DNA of 12,823 bases from JABDCI01 sp964475835 (GTDB lineage: Bacteria; Verrucomicrobiota; Verrucomicrobiia; JABWAM01): the NCBI GenBank assembly GCA_964475835.1, contig CAYYYL010000057.1:1-12823 (forward strand). The letters are read 5' to 3'. Position numbers and translations under genes: made by a program. Shown one piece after another: positions 7,029 to 12,823 of the stretch (within the stretch, counting starts at the first letter, position 1; every line of letters begins with the position of its first letter). The notes beneath the pieces were generated by a model that saw only the letters and a program-made list of their open reading frames with translations, was not told the DNA's origin and did not search any database.

Positions 7029-7601
7029 ATGATCCTTGGAGTTGGTTTGCTTGTCTTTTTTGGGTTTGTAATGGTTTTGATCGTGGTCCTCGTCTACGGG
7101 GTCGCACTTTACAACGGTCTGGTACGATTGAAGAACCAGATCGAGAAGGCTTGGTCCAATATCGATGTTCTGCTGAAACAACGTACCGACATGCTCCCGA
7201 ATCTGATCGAGACGTGCAAGGGGTACATGCAACATGAGCGTGGAACGTTGGAGTCCGTCACCAAGGCCAGGACGAGCTGGCAGAATGCGGGCAGCCGGGC
7301 GGATCAAATCGAGGCGAGCAATCAGATTACGGGGGCATTGAAGACCCTCTTTGCCGTCTCGGAACAATATCCGGATTTGAAGGCGAATCAAAATTTTTTA
7401 CAGCTTCAGGGGGCCATCCAGCAGATCGAGGGACAGATTGCCGATCGGCGCGAGTTTTATAATGATGCAGTGAATCTCTACAACACCGCGATCCAGCAGA
7501 TGCCAGACCTTTTTGTTGCCCGCATGCTCGGATATCAGCCCGCTCCGTACTTCAAGGTGGATGATGCCGATCGGGCTGTTCCCAAGGTGAGTTTTAACTA
7601 A
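7029..7601 (+). CDS. lemA: LemA family protein
   Basis: This is a 190-aa LemA protein. A single N-terminal transmembrane helix (about 3-27) is followed by a helical bundle carrying the family blocks LKNQIEKAWSNIDVLLKQR (34-52), DMLPNLIETCKGYMQHE (54-70) and EQYPDLKANQNFLQLQ (112-127). A REFYNDAVNLYNT stretch (140s-150s) follows. LemA proteins are small envelope proteins whose biochemical role is unresolved. ATG 7029 was chosen because it places the membrane helix at the N-terminus; the frame is open to a TTG at 6966 that would add a non-conserved 21-residue head. It lies 69 nt after the GIDE gene and 16 nt before the amidase start, so the three are probably co-transcribed. Confidence 0.93.
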   Translation: MILGVGLLVFFGFVMVLIVVLVYGVALYNGLVRLKNQIEKAWSNIDVLLKQRTDMLPNLIETCKGYMQHERGTLESVTKARTSWQNAGSRADQIEASNQITGALKTLFAVSEQYPDLKANQNFLQLQGAIQQIEGQIADRREFYNDAVNLYNTAIQQMPDLFVARMLGYQPAPYFKVDDADRAVPKVSFN

Positions 7602-7617
7602 GGTGTGTGGCCAAGCC

Positions 7618-8937
7618 ATGCATCGGATTCTGCTGGTCTTTATTTTTGCCTGGGTTGGGTCGGCTGAGGCCGTCATGTTGAATGTGGTCCGTCCGGAACC
7701 GGGAGAAGGGCTCTCCATGCCGATGGGATTTACCTTTGTCCTGGGAAGAGTGACGCCCGCAAATTCCGTCGTCACCTGCAATGGTGTGCCCTGCGAAGTG
7801 GATGACGAGGGTGCTTTTTTGGGGTTTGTTCCTATCAAACGGTTCGGGGGATGGAAGGAGGAGAACGATCGTCTATGTGATGCCGTGTTCTCCTTTGAGG
7901 CGAGGGATGATGAGGATTTTGAGCGGCTTCTGGTTTATGCCTACACGCCCCGGAGTCCTTCTGCCGCAAGACTTGCCCAGGAAGTGTACGAACCTCCGAG
8001 GGCGGCGCGTGTGCTTCGGGATCAATGGATTGGTCTTGAGGGAGAGGATCTGGGGAATGTGGTTCTGCTTCCAAAGGGATCCCTCGTTCAGGTTGCTGCC
8101 GGAAGCGTGTCCAACTATGTCTGCCAGCTCCCGGAAAATGGGGAGGTTACCATTTCAGCGAACGAACTTGAGACCACGGAGGAAATGCCCGGAAGGACTC
8201 CTGAGCCTCAGATTTTTCAAATTTCCGGGCAGTCGGAGATCGCTCCCTTTTGGAAGGCTTCGCTGGAATGTGATCGGGTGTGGGGGTTTTGGGCGGAATC
8301 GCGGGGGGACCATCTCAAATTTCAGCCGCGCTGTTTTTTGCTAAAAAAAGGGGGGTGGGATGAAGTCCATCCCTTGCGTGGGCTGAGAGTGTGCCTTGAC
8401 CCCGGACACAACCCGGACCGTGGTGCGGTGGGGCCTCGGGGATTTGAGGAAAGGAATTCAGCGTTGTTGATTGCGCGTGTAGCTGCGGAACTCCTTCGGA
8501 GGGAAGGGGCGGAGGTTGAATTCACCCATGAATCCGAGGCCTTGCCATTAAAGGAGCGTCATGCCCGGATTCATGAATTGAATCCGGATATTCTGGTAAG
8601 CATCCACAACAATTCCGTTGGGGATGGGGACGACCCCCGAATGAGGCGCGGAACCCAGACCTTTTACCTTTTTCCATGGTCTAAGCTCCTTGCAGAAGAG
8701 GTTCACCGATCGATGTTGCTGGATTTGGGAACGAAGGATCGGGGGTGCATCCGAAGGAATCTCTATATCACCCGCTATCCGGGGTGCCCCAGCATTCTTG
8801 TGGAACCGGAGTACCTTGTACTGCCGGACCAGGAGAAAAAATTTCTCGATCCAGCCTATCGGTTACGGCTGGCGGGAGCGATTGTAGACGGAATCCGAAG
8901 ATTTGTGATGCAGGCTGGTGAAAAGCGGAAGCCATAA
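7618..8937 (+). CDS. N-acetylmuramoyl-L-alanine amidase (Amidase_3), secreted
   Basis: This 439-aa enzyme would cut the bond between N-acetylmuramic acid and the stem peptide of peptidoglycan. A signal peptide (MHRILLVFIFAWVGSAEA, 1-18) directs export. Residues ~20-110 look like an all-beta, Ig-like domain with a Cys54/Cys59 pair, and ~135-245 may hold a second beta-rich (SH3-like) domain. The C-terminal catalytic domain starts at about 253: DPGH (zinc ligand His264), FEERN (zinc ligand Glu278), SIHNNS (zinc ligand His330) and LVEPEYL (catalytic Glu396). All key residues are intact, so it should be active. ATG 7618 was chosen over GTG 7603 because it begins the signal peptide directly. It follows lemA by 16 nt, and its stop is 8 bp from the convergent gene at 8946. 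Confidence 0.93.
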   Translation: MHRILLVFIFAWVGSAEAVMLNVVRPEPGEGLSMPMGFTFVLGRVTPANSVVTCNGVPCEVDDEGAFLGFVPIKRFGGWKEENDRLCDAVFSFEARDDEDFERLLVYAYTPRSPSAARLAQEVYEPPRAARVLRDQWIGLEGEDLGNVVLLPKGSLVQVAAGSVSNYVCQLPENGEVTISANELETTEEMPGRTPEPQIFQISGQSEIAPFWKASLECDRVWGFWAESRGDHLKFQPRCFLLKKGGWDEVHPLRGLRVCLDPGHNPDRGAVGPRGFEERNSALLIARVAAELLRREGAEVEFTHESEALPLKERHARIHELNPDILVSIHNNSVGDGDDPRMRRGTQTFYLFPWSKLLAEEVHRSMLLDLGTKDRGCIRRNLYITRYPGCPSILVEPEYLVLPDQEKKFLDPAYRLRLAGAIVDGIRRFVMQAGEKRKP

Positions 8938-8945
8938 TGGGGGGA

Positions 8946-10832
8946 TCAAAATGTTTTTTTTGCAGTTTGAAATAAGGGATCCTGGGAATTTGGAAATTGG
9001 AGCAGGATTTTTTTTAGATTTGCAGATGCTTCCCTGTTTTTTTCAAAAGATTGCGACATCATAAAGCAAGCCACCGCTTCGTGAGGGTGACCCTGCTGTG
9101 AAGCGATCACTCCAAGGTTGTTGTAAACGTGCTGAAGCAGGACTCCATCCTGGATTGCCTTTTCGTAGAACCCCCGGGCCTGATCCCATGCCTGGTGGCG
9201 CATTAAAAAATTTCCCAACCAGAAATGGCCGAAGATGCTCTGCACCGTTGTTTTATTTGCGGTGAATTGTTGCAGATTCACGGCTTCAATGTTGCATTTT
9301 GAAGCAACGTCGTTTCGAACACAGATCGCGGTGGTTTCGTCGAGGTAGACCATGGGCCACTCCTTCAAAGGGAGCAATCGTTCATAGATTGCCGAATCGC
9401 GAAACTCGGTGTGTTTGAGTAAAAAAATCGCAATATCATGTTTTTTTGCGAATGTCTGAATGTCGATTTTGCCGTTTGCAAAACGGTCGTTTTCGATTCG
9501 GTGATCCCCGGAGTACCAAAAACTCAAACTGTGAATGTAAATTTTATTGAAGGGGTAAAGTTGAAACCCAACATAGCCCCCTTGATTGTAACTAGCATAA
9601 ACATTTCCAGGGATATGATGGTCTTGGATGAACCTTATGCCGCCAAGGGGTTTTAAAATGGGGGATGGCCATGGCCTGCACAGCTGGGGGGCGGGTTGCC
9701 AGCGATAGTAAAGGCCGGACCAAAGAAGGTAGTTAAAGATGAGAAGGACGATCGCGAATCCCACAGACATCCAAAGCTCGCGCAGGGGCTTAGTTCCCGA
9801 CGGATGCGCATTCTTCCCGTTGAGGAATAGGGCGACGATGGGGACGGTCGTCAATGCGTGCAAAGCCATGAAACGCCGGAATTCCAATGTGGCCGCCGCC
9901 GTGGTCACGAGCAGTACAAGCAGACTTAAATAAGGGGCGGGACGACGCCAGGGGAAGACGATCAAAGCGGCACAAAGAGGGATGGAAAATTTCAAGATCG
10001 TGGATCGATCCAGAATATCCGGCAATGGGCTGAATACCGGAGCGCTTTCGACGGTGGGAGGAAACAAGTTCTCGAGGGTTCCGGGGCTGAACCATTGAAG
10101 GGGCTTGAGTAATTTTGGATCGAAATATTCTGAAATGGCTGCTGCGATCAAGCAGGAGAAAAGGATTTTTCCAAGGGAGGGGGGACGGGTTCCACGCCAG
10201 CGTTCCGTTATCCAGAATATCGTGACCCATAGGATTCCCAAAGAAGCAAAGGCGTGGAACTGAATCCAGATGAATAGCAGGATGGGGAGGGCTCGGATTT
10301 CTTTGCCACCACGAAGTTCATATCGCCGCAATAGCCAAACGAAAAGTGCTGCAAATGTGAAGTTTGCCAGATCCCCACGTGGAAAAAAACGATCGTGAGC
10401 CGTAATAAGAGTTCCGCAGAGGGCGGCAGCGTTGGCCGCCCAACCTACCCCCTCGTCCCTCAGCCATAGGCCAATGAAAATACAGGCCCCGAAAATCAAA
10501 ATGACTTTGTAGAGCAAAAATCCTGAATACCCGAAAAAGGAATAAAGACCGTAAAGGGTCCATTCGAGGATGGGATTGTCCCGGATGGGGATTTCAGCGG
10601 AGGGAACAAACGAGTAGTCACTGAAATGAGGCATTCGGCCTGTTTCCCACATGATTTTGCCATGGAGGGCGTGGGCCCAGACGTCATTGCAAGTGTCCTG
10701 CGAAATGGCAAAACCAAGCCCCAGGGAGACCGTCAGAAAAAATAGAAGCCAATGGATCCAACGATGCTGGGGGAGCACATGAGAAGGTTGTCGTCGAACA
10801 ATCCCGGCTTCAAGCCTTTTGAGTGGAAGCAA
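8946..10832 (-). CDS. GT-C-like multi-pass membrane protein with C-terminal TPRs
   Basis: This is a 628-aa integral membrane protein with roughly ten hydrophobic segments in residues ~26-380. Just after the first segment is DTCNDVWAHALHGKIMWETG (46-65), followed by a PHFSDYSF segment. It resembles the 'D.D.WWHl..G...PttDpfS' signature of uncharacterised membrane proteins of the glycosyltransferase-C type, where early acidic residues would bind a lipid-phosphate sugar donor. Near 400-450 is an extracytoplasmic block (NVYASYNQGGYVGFQLYP, then a strand-rich stretch) seen in the same group. Residues 535-606 form about two TPR units (WLGNFLMRHQAWDQARGFYEKAI and YNNLGVIASQQGHPHEAVACF). No function is established; a role in surface glycan or glycoprotein synthesis is inference. 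The TTG start at 10832 is weakly supported (no clear ribosome site); GTG 10778 is an alternative. Confidence 0.75.
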   Translation of the reverse strand: MLPLKRLEAGIVRRQPSHVLPQHRWIHWLLFFLTVSLGLGFAISQDTCNDVWAHALHGKIMWETGRMPHFSDYSFVPSAEIPIRDNPILEWTLYGLYSFFGYSGFLLYKVILIFGACIFIGLWLRDEGVGWAANAAALCGTLITAHDRFFPRGDLANFTFAALFVWLLRRYELRGGKEIRALPILLFIWIQFHAFASLGILWVTIFWITERWRGTRPPSLGKILFSCLIAAAISEYFDPKLLKPLQWFSPGTLENLFPPTVESAPVFSPLPDILDRSTILKFSIPLCAALIVFPWRRPAPYLSLLVLLVTTAAATLEFRRFMALHALTTVPIVALFLNGKNAHPSGTKPLRELWMSVGFAIVLLIFNYLLWSGLYYRWQPAPQLCRPWPSPILKPLGGIRFIQDHHIPGNVYASYNQGGYVGFQLYPFNKIYIHSLSFWYSGDHRIENDRFANGKIDIQTFAKKHDIAIFLLKHTEFRDSAIYERLLPLKEWPMVYLDETTAICVRNDVASKCNIEAVNLQQFTANKTTVQSIFGHFWLGNFLMRHQAWDQARGFYEKAIQDGVLLQHVYNNLGVIASQQGHPHEAVACFMMSQSFEKNREASANLKKILLQFPNSQDPLFQTAKKTF

Positions 10833-10893
10833 AGGGATCCGATTTGGGTGGATTTGCGATTGTGGAGTCCCTTGTCGAATCGCTTAAAACTTC

Positions 10894-10921
10894 TTGCTTG
10901 GGCCGCTGGGCACAGTAAATT
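10894..10921 (+). promoter_or_regulatory. Possible promoter for tRNA-Cys
   Basis: TTGCTT (10894-10899) and TAAATT (10916-10921) are 16 bp apart, placing the transcription start only a few bases before the tRNA at 10936. Both boxes are imperfect (4 of 6 each). Confidence 0.35.
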
Positions 10922-10935
10922 GGGGGTTCGTCTCT

Positions 10936-11009
10936 GGCGGGTTAGCCAAGTGGTAAGGCTGGGCTCTGCAAAAGCCCCATCGTCGGTTCGATTCCGACAC
11001 CCGCCTCCA
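10936..11009 (+). tRNA. tRNA-Cys (anticodon GCA)
   Basis: This is a 74-nt cloverleaf. The acceptor stem is GGCGGGT (10936-10942) with ACCCGCC (10999-11005). U at 11006 is the discriminator that CysRS expects, and CCA is encoded at 11007-11009. The anticodon stem GGGCT/AGCCC encloses the loop CTGCAAA with anticodon GCA. The T arm contains GGTTCGATTCC. The gene is intact although a tyrosine recombinase gene lies ~200 nt downstream; integration at a tRNA 3' end normally restores the tRNA, so its 3' half is the candidate attachment site. Confidence 0.98.
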
Positions 11010-11072
11010 GCCTCAGTTTTGCATTTTTCCCTCTGAGAATGGAAAAAACGGAAGTCGGAAATTGGTCAAAAT

Positions 11073-11111
11073 GGGCGAAAACTGTCAGTAAACTGTCAGT
11101 AAAATTCGCCC
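11073..11111. repeat. Tandem ACTGTCAGTAA dyads nested in an inverted repeat
   Basis: Two perfect 11-bp direct repeats, ACTGTCAGTAA (11081-11091 and 11092-11102), lie head to tail. Each contains the odd palindrome ACTG-T-CAGT, so equivalent half-sites recur every ~one helical turn. The pair is flanked by GGGCGAA (11073-11079) and its complement TTCGCCC (11105-11111), making a 7-bp stem around a 25-nt loop. The location, between tRNA-Cys and the recombinase start, suits recombinase arm sites or an autoregulatory operator. The function is inferred. Confidence 0.7.
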
Positions 11112-11164
11112 GGACGGGGTGCTCCGCGAGAGCTTTTTGAGGACTCGCGACTACCCGCCCACTG

Positions 11165-11182
11165 CTCGTTTGGGTAAACGAG
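11165..11182 (+). promoter_or_regulatory. Small perfect hairpin in the recombinase leader
   Basis: CTCGTTT (11165-11171) and AAACGAG (11176-11182) form a 7-bp perfect stem with loop GGGT, 34 nt before the recombinase ATG. It has no T-run, so it is not a terminator. It could be an operator or an RNA structure affecting translation. Confidence 0.4.
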
Positions 11183-11216
11183 ACGATTTGCGGTACCTTG
11201 AACCATAGGAAAAATC

Positions 11217-12296
11217 ATGAGCCGGTACCGATTGTTCAAGCGCAACGGAGTTTACTATTCCGAGGATGTGGAGTCGGGAAAACAGAAGAGCCTTCGAACC
11301 ACGAATCATGAGGAAGCCAGTCGGTTGGTCTTTCACCGACAGGAGGCGGGAAGAATGCCAGCCCTCAACCGCGAGATTGCCCGGACGTACTTGTCTGCGG
11401 GCGATCCCGAATTGACCAAGCGAACATGGCAAATGGTCATGGACACGCTTCAAAGCTCGGGAAGCAGCAGCACCCGGGAACGCGCCCGCTGGGCGGCCAA
11501 ATGCAAGGACTTCGATTCCATCCGCCATAAACCCCTTGTGGAAACAACCAGTGACGATTTTCTGAAGGTGCTTATGGACGGGAAAACCTCAACCAATCAT
11601 TTCTTACGGCGATACCACAACATGGCTTTGGGGCTTGGCTGGTTGCCCTGGCCAGTCCTGCCGAAAAAACTCTGGCCGCCCATCCGTCATGCCCGAAAAC
11701 GAGCCATCAAATGGGAAGAACATCAGAAGATCGTGAAGCGTGAGGGCAATCAGGAACGCAGACTGTTTTACGAACTCCTATGGGAAACAGGCGCCAGCCA
11801 GTCCGACGCCGCCCGGTTGACGCATGAGAGCATCAATTGGCGTGAAAAGCTTCTGACGATCCACCGGCGCAAGATTGAGCATCATGACCCTATTCCCGCT
11901 CAAATACGAATTGGAGAGCGTTTGGAGGGCATTTTGAGGCAATTGCCACAGGAAGGACCCTTGTTTCCTTATCTGCGGAACGTGGATTGCAAGCATCGGG
12001 GAACGGAATTCCATCAGCGGTGTGAAGGTTTGGGCATCCACGGCATTTCATTACACAGCTACCGCTATGCATGGGCGGTCCGGGCGCGGCAATGTGGCTA
12101 CCCGGAGAGGTTCGCCCAAGCGGTCTTGGGACATGCCAGCAAAGCCGTTCATCGGGCTTATGCCCGGTCAGCGGAAATGACAGTCCCGGCCTTGGAAATG
12201 TACGAAAAACAATATGCTGCAATGAACGTCGTGCCTGTGAATTTTTTCCAGATTCAGCAATCCATTGAGAAGAAAAACCAAAGCAGCGGGCATTAG
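11217..12296 (+). CDS. Tyrosine recombinase/integrase with atypical active site
   Basis: This 359-aa site-specific recombinase would integrate or excise DNA through a covalent 3'-phosphotyrosine. An N-terminal arm-binding-like domain (about 1-45: FKRNGVYYSED..GKQKSLRTTNHEEA) precedes a core-binding helical region (~50-150) and the catalytic domain (~160-335). Visible catalytic residues are a likely Lys219 in the beta hairpin (RRK), H280-x-x-R283 (LHSYR), H306 (LGH) and nucleophile Tyr315 (HRAY). The first catalytic arginine, normally in TGLR(I/V)SE, is replaced: TGASQSD (191-197) has Ser194. The rest of the fold reads intact, so this is more likely a lineage trait than decay. ATG 11217 is preceded by AGGA at 6 nt spacing. 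Its neighbours are tRNA-Cys upstream and a convergent HTH gene downstream. Confidence 0.92.
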   Translation: MSRYRLFKRNGVYYSEDVESGKQKSLRTTNHEEASRLVFHRQEAGRMPALNREIARTYLSAGDPELTKRTWQMVMDTLQSSGSSSTRERARWAAKCKDFDSIRHKPLVETTSDDFLKVLMDGKTSTNHFLRRYHNMALGLGWLPWPVLPKKLWPPIRHARKRAIKWEEHQKIVKREGNQERRLFYELLWETGASQSDAARLTHESINWREKLLTIHRRKIEHHDPIPAQIRIGERLEGILRQLPQEGPLFPYLRNVDCKHRGTEFHQRCEGLGIHGISLHSYRYAWAVRARQCGYPERFAQAVLGHASKAVHRAYARSAEMTVPALEMYEKQYAAMNVVPVNFFQIQQSIEKKNQSSGH

Positions 12297-12350
12297 CAGC
12301 TTGCTGAAAAAGTCGGAATGGTCGCGTTGCCGTCTTTCAGCAAGCTGTTA
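12294..12350. repeat. 16-bp inverted repeat spanning the stops of two convergent genes
   Basis: TAGCAGCTTGCTGAAA (12294-12309) is the complement of 12335-12350 except for one position that pairs as G-U in RNA; the loop is 25 nt. The left arm begins with the recombinase stop TAG and the right arm ends with the complement of the facing gene's TAA. It could serve as a bidirectional terminator, although neither side has a clear T-run. The arm sequence also resembles insertion-sequence ends, so a small mobile-element scar is an alternative. Confidence 0.6.
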
Positions 12351-12680
12351 GACCCCATCTCGAAAGGTGGATGGGCAAGGCGCCTGACCTTTCTTTTTCT
12401 GAAGATTCTTGGTCTTCCAATGGTGGGTAATCGTTCGCGTTGCCCGTTCCAACCAGGCAATATCTGTGGCGAGATTGAGGACCAGGACGGCCGCAAAATA
12501 TTTGGGTGCATTATCAGCGGGAGTTCCCAGAGGTTTGAGAATGCGATGCCCGATGAGAATGGGGATGTCATGGGGCTGAAACCCCAGGAGTCGAGCGGCT
12601 TGTTCGACATTCAGACGTGCCGGTAGAGGTAATTCTTCGGGGGAATGTCCGGTGACTTTCAAATGGTGGGACGTTTTCAT
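12348..12680 (-). CDS. Small MerR/excisionase-like HTH protein
   Basis: This is a 110-aa basic protein. Residues 21-51 (PARLNVEQAARLLGFQPHDI then PILIGHRILKPLG) match the helix-turn-helix pattern of MerR/excisionase (HTH_17) domains: 'l.veeAA.lLg...s.i..Li..g.LkplG'. A second helical block follows (YFAAVLVLNLATDIAWLERA, 61-80), then a basic tail rich in lysine. Next to a recombinase at a tRNA, a role as recombination directionality factor or element regulator is likely but unproven. The ATG at 12680 directly follows the TAA of the upstream gene (12683-12681) with zero spacing, so translation is probably coupled; no Shine-Dalgarno is evident. Its stop lies inside the inverted repeat shared with the recombinase gene. 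Confidence 0.75.
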   Translation of the reverse strand: MKTSHHLKVTGHSPEELPLPARLNVEQAARLLGFQPHDIPILIGHRILKPLGTPADNAPKYFAAVLVLNLATDIAWLERATRTITHHWKTKNLQKKKGQAPCPSTFRDGV

Positions 12681-12823
12681 TTAGAATCTATTCTGGAGAT
12701 AGCGTATTGCCTTGGAGGTCTTGTCGTCGGCTTCAGACGGTGGAGTTTCTTCCGATTTGAGAACGAATTCGAGAAGGGTTCGCACGCCATTGGTCGCCTC
12801 GTGAGTCTCTTCCAGGGTGGTTT
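12681..12823 (-). CDS. C-terminal end of an unidentified protein (cut by the window edge)
   Basis: The minus strand is open from the window edge to a TAA at 12683-12681, giving the last 46 residues of a protein (…TTLEETHEATNGVRTLLEF, then an acidic linker SEETPPSEADDK, ending KAIRYLQNRF). The first part is a likely amphipathic, heptad-like helix. The stop codon touches the ATG of the HTH gene, so the two form an operon. The frame has no stop over 143 nt and is co-directional with the next gene, which supports it as real. The length, start and function are outside the window and I do not recognise it. Confidence 0.6.
   Translation of the reverse strand, partial: TTLEETHEATNGVRTLLEFVLKSEETPPSEADDKTSKAIRYLQNRF

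Larger units (their letters stand above)
11010..12823. mobile_element. Putative integrative element, tRNA-Cys-proximal end (extends past the window)
   Basis: A tRNA 3' end followed within ~200 bp by a tyrosine recombinase, with dyad repeats between them and an excisionase-like HTH gene on the far side, is the standard layout of an integrative element's attachment end. The other boundary is not in the window: no second copy of the tRNA-Cys 3' half (about 10983-11009) is visible, so the element's size and cargo are unknown. A degraded remnant holding only these genes is possible. Confidence 0.5.

Noticed and set aside
7398..8525. Minus-strand open frames opposite lemA and the amidase gene
   Set aside because: They lack domain features, and the plus strand shows intact LemA blocks and amidase zinc ligands.
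11081..11102. CRISPR-like or microsatellite array
   Set aside because: There are only two 11-bp copies with no spacers; the dyad symmetry points to a protein-binding site instead.
12294..12350. Complete insertion sequence or MITE with terminal inverted repeats
   Set aside because: The unit is only 57 bp, has no transposase and no visible target-site duplication; kept as an inverted repeat only.

Overview
The window is bacterial chromosome, with a GC content of roughly the low-to-mid 50s by eye. The rRNA genes, CCA-encoded tRNAs and Shine-Dalgarno-like motifs are ordinary bacterial ones. The style of the tyrosine recombinase, the small HTH protein beside it and the large 'D..DvWaH' membrane protein remind me of Verrucomicrobiota or other PVC bacteria. 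That is recognition from memory, not a search result.

Layout. Positions 1-673 hold the 3' end of an rRNA operon: 23S tail, a spacer with a long inverted repeat of a heptamer-like motif, 5S, then a strong terminator. Facing it is a translationally coupled pair, an SDR dehydrogenase followed by a soluble cytochrome P450 (3.0-0.73 kb, minus strand, ATGA overlap). Next come a plus-strand SAM methyltransferase (3.18-3.91 kb) and a convergent, membrane-anchored protein of unknown function (3.91-4.57 kb). tRNA-Val(UAC) lies at 4.72 kb behind a good sigma70-type promoter, followed by a convergent lysine 2,3-aminomutase (4.8-6.06 kb).

Positions 6.2-8.94 kb form a plus-strand cluster: a GIDE/BAM-type two-TM membrane protein, LemA, and a secreted Amidase_3 N-acetylmuramoyl-L-alanine amidase. 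A large minus-strand GT-C-like membrane protein with C-terminal TPRs (8.95-10.83 kb) is convergent to it.

From tRNA-Cys(GCA) at 10.94 kb to the right edge the window looks like the beginning of an integrated element. It has a dyad-repeat site, a leader hairpin, a tyrosine recombinase lacking the usual first catalytic arginine, a 16-bp inverted repeat holding the stop codons of two convergent genes, a small MerR/excisionase-like HTH protein, and the C-terminal end of a further gene directly abutting it and cut by the window edge.

How the genes may work together: SDR and P450 probably act in one oxidation pathway on an unknown substrate. The GIDE-LemA-amidase set suggests an envelope or peptidoglycan function. 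The recombinase, HTH protein and upstream dyads form a plausible integration/excision control module at tRNA-Cys. No CRISPR array, complete insertion sequence or replication origin was seen.
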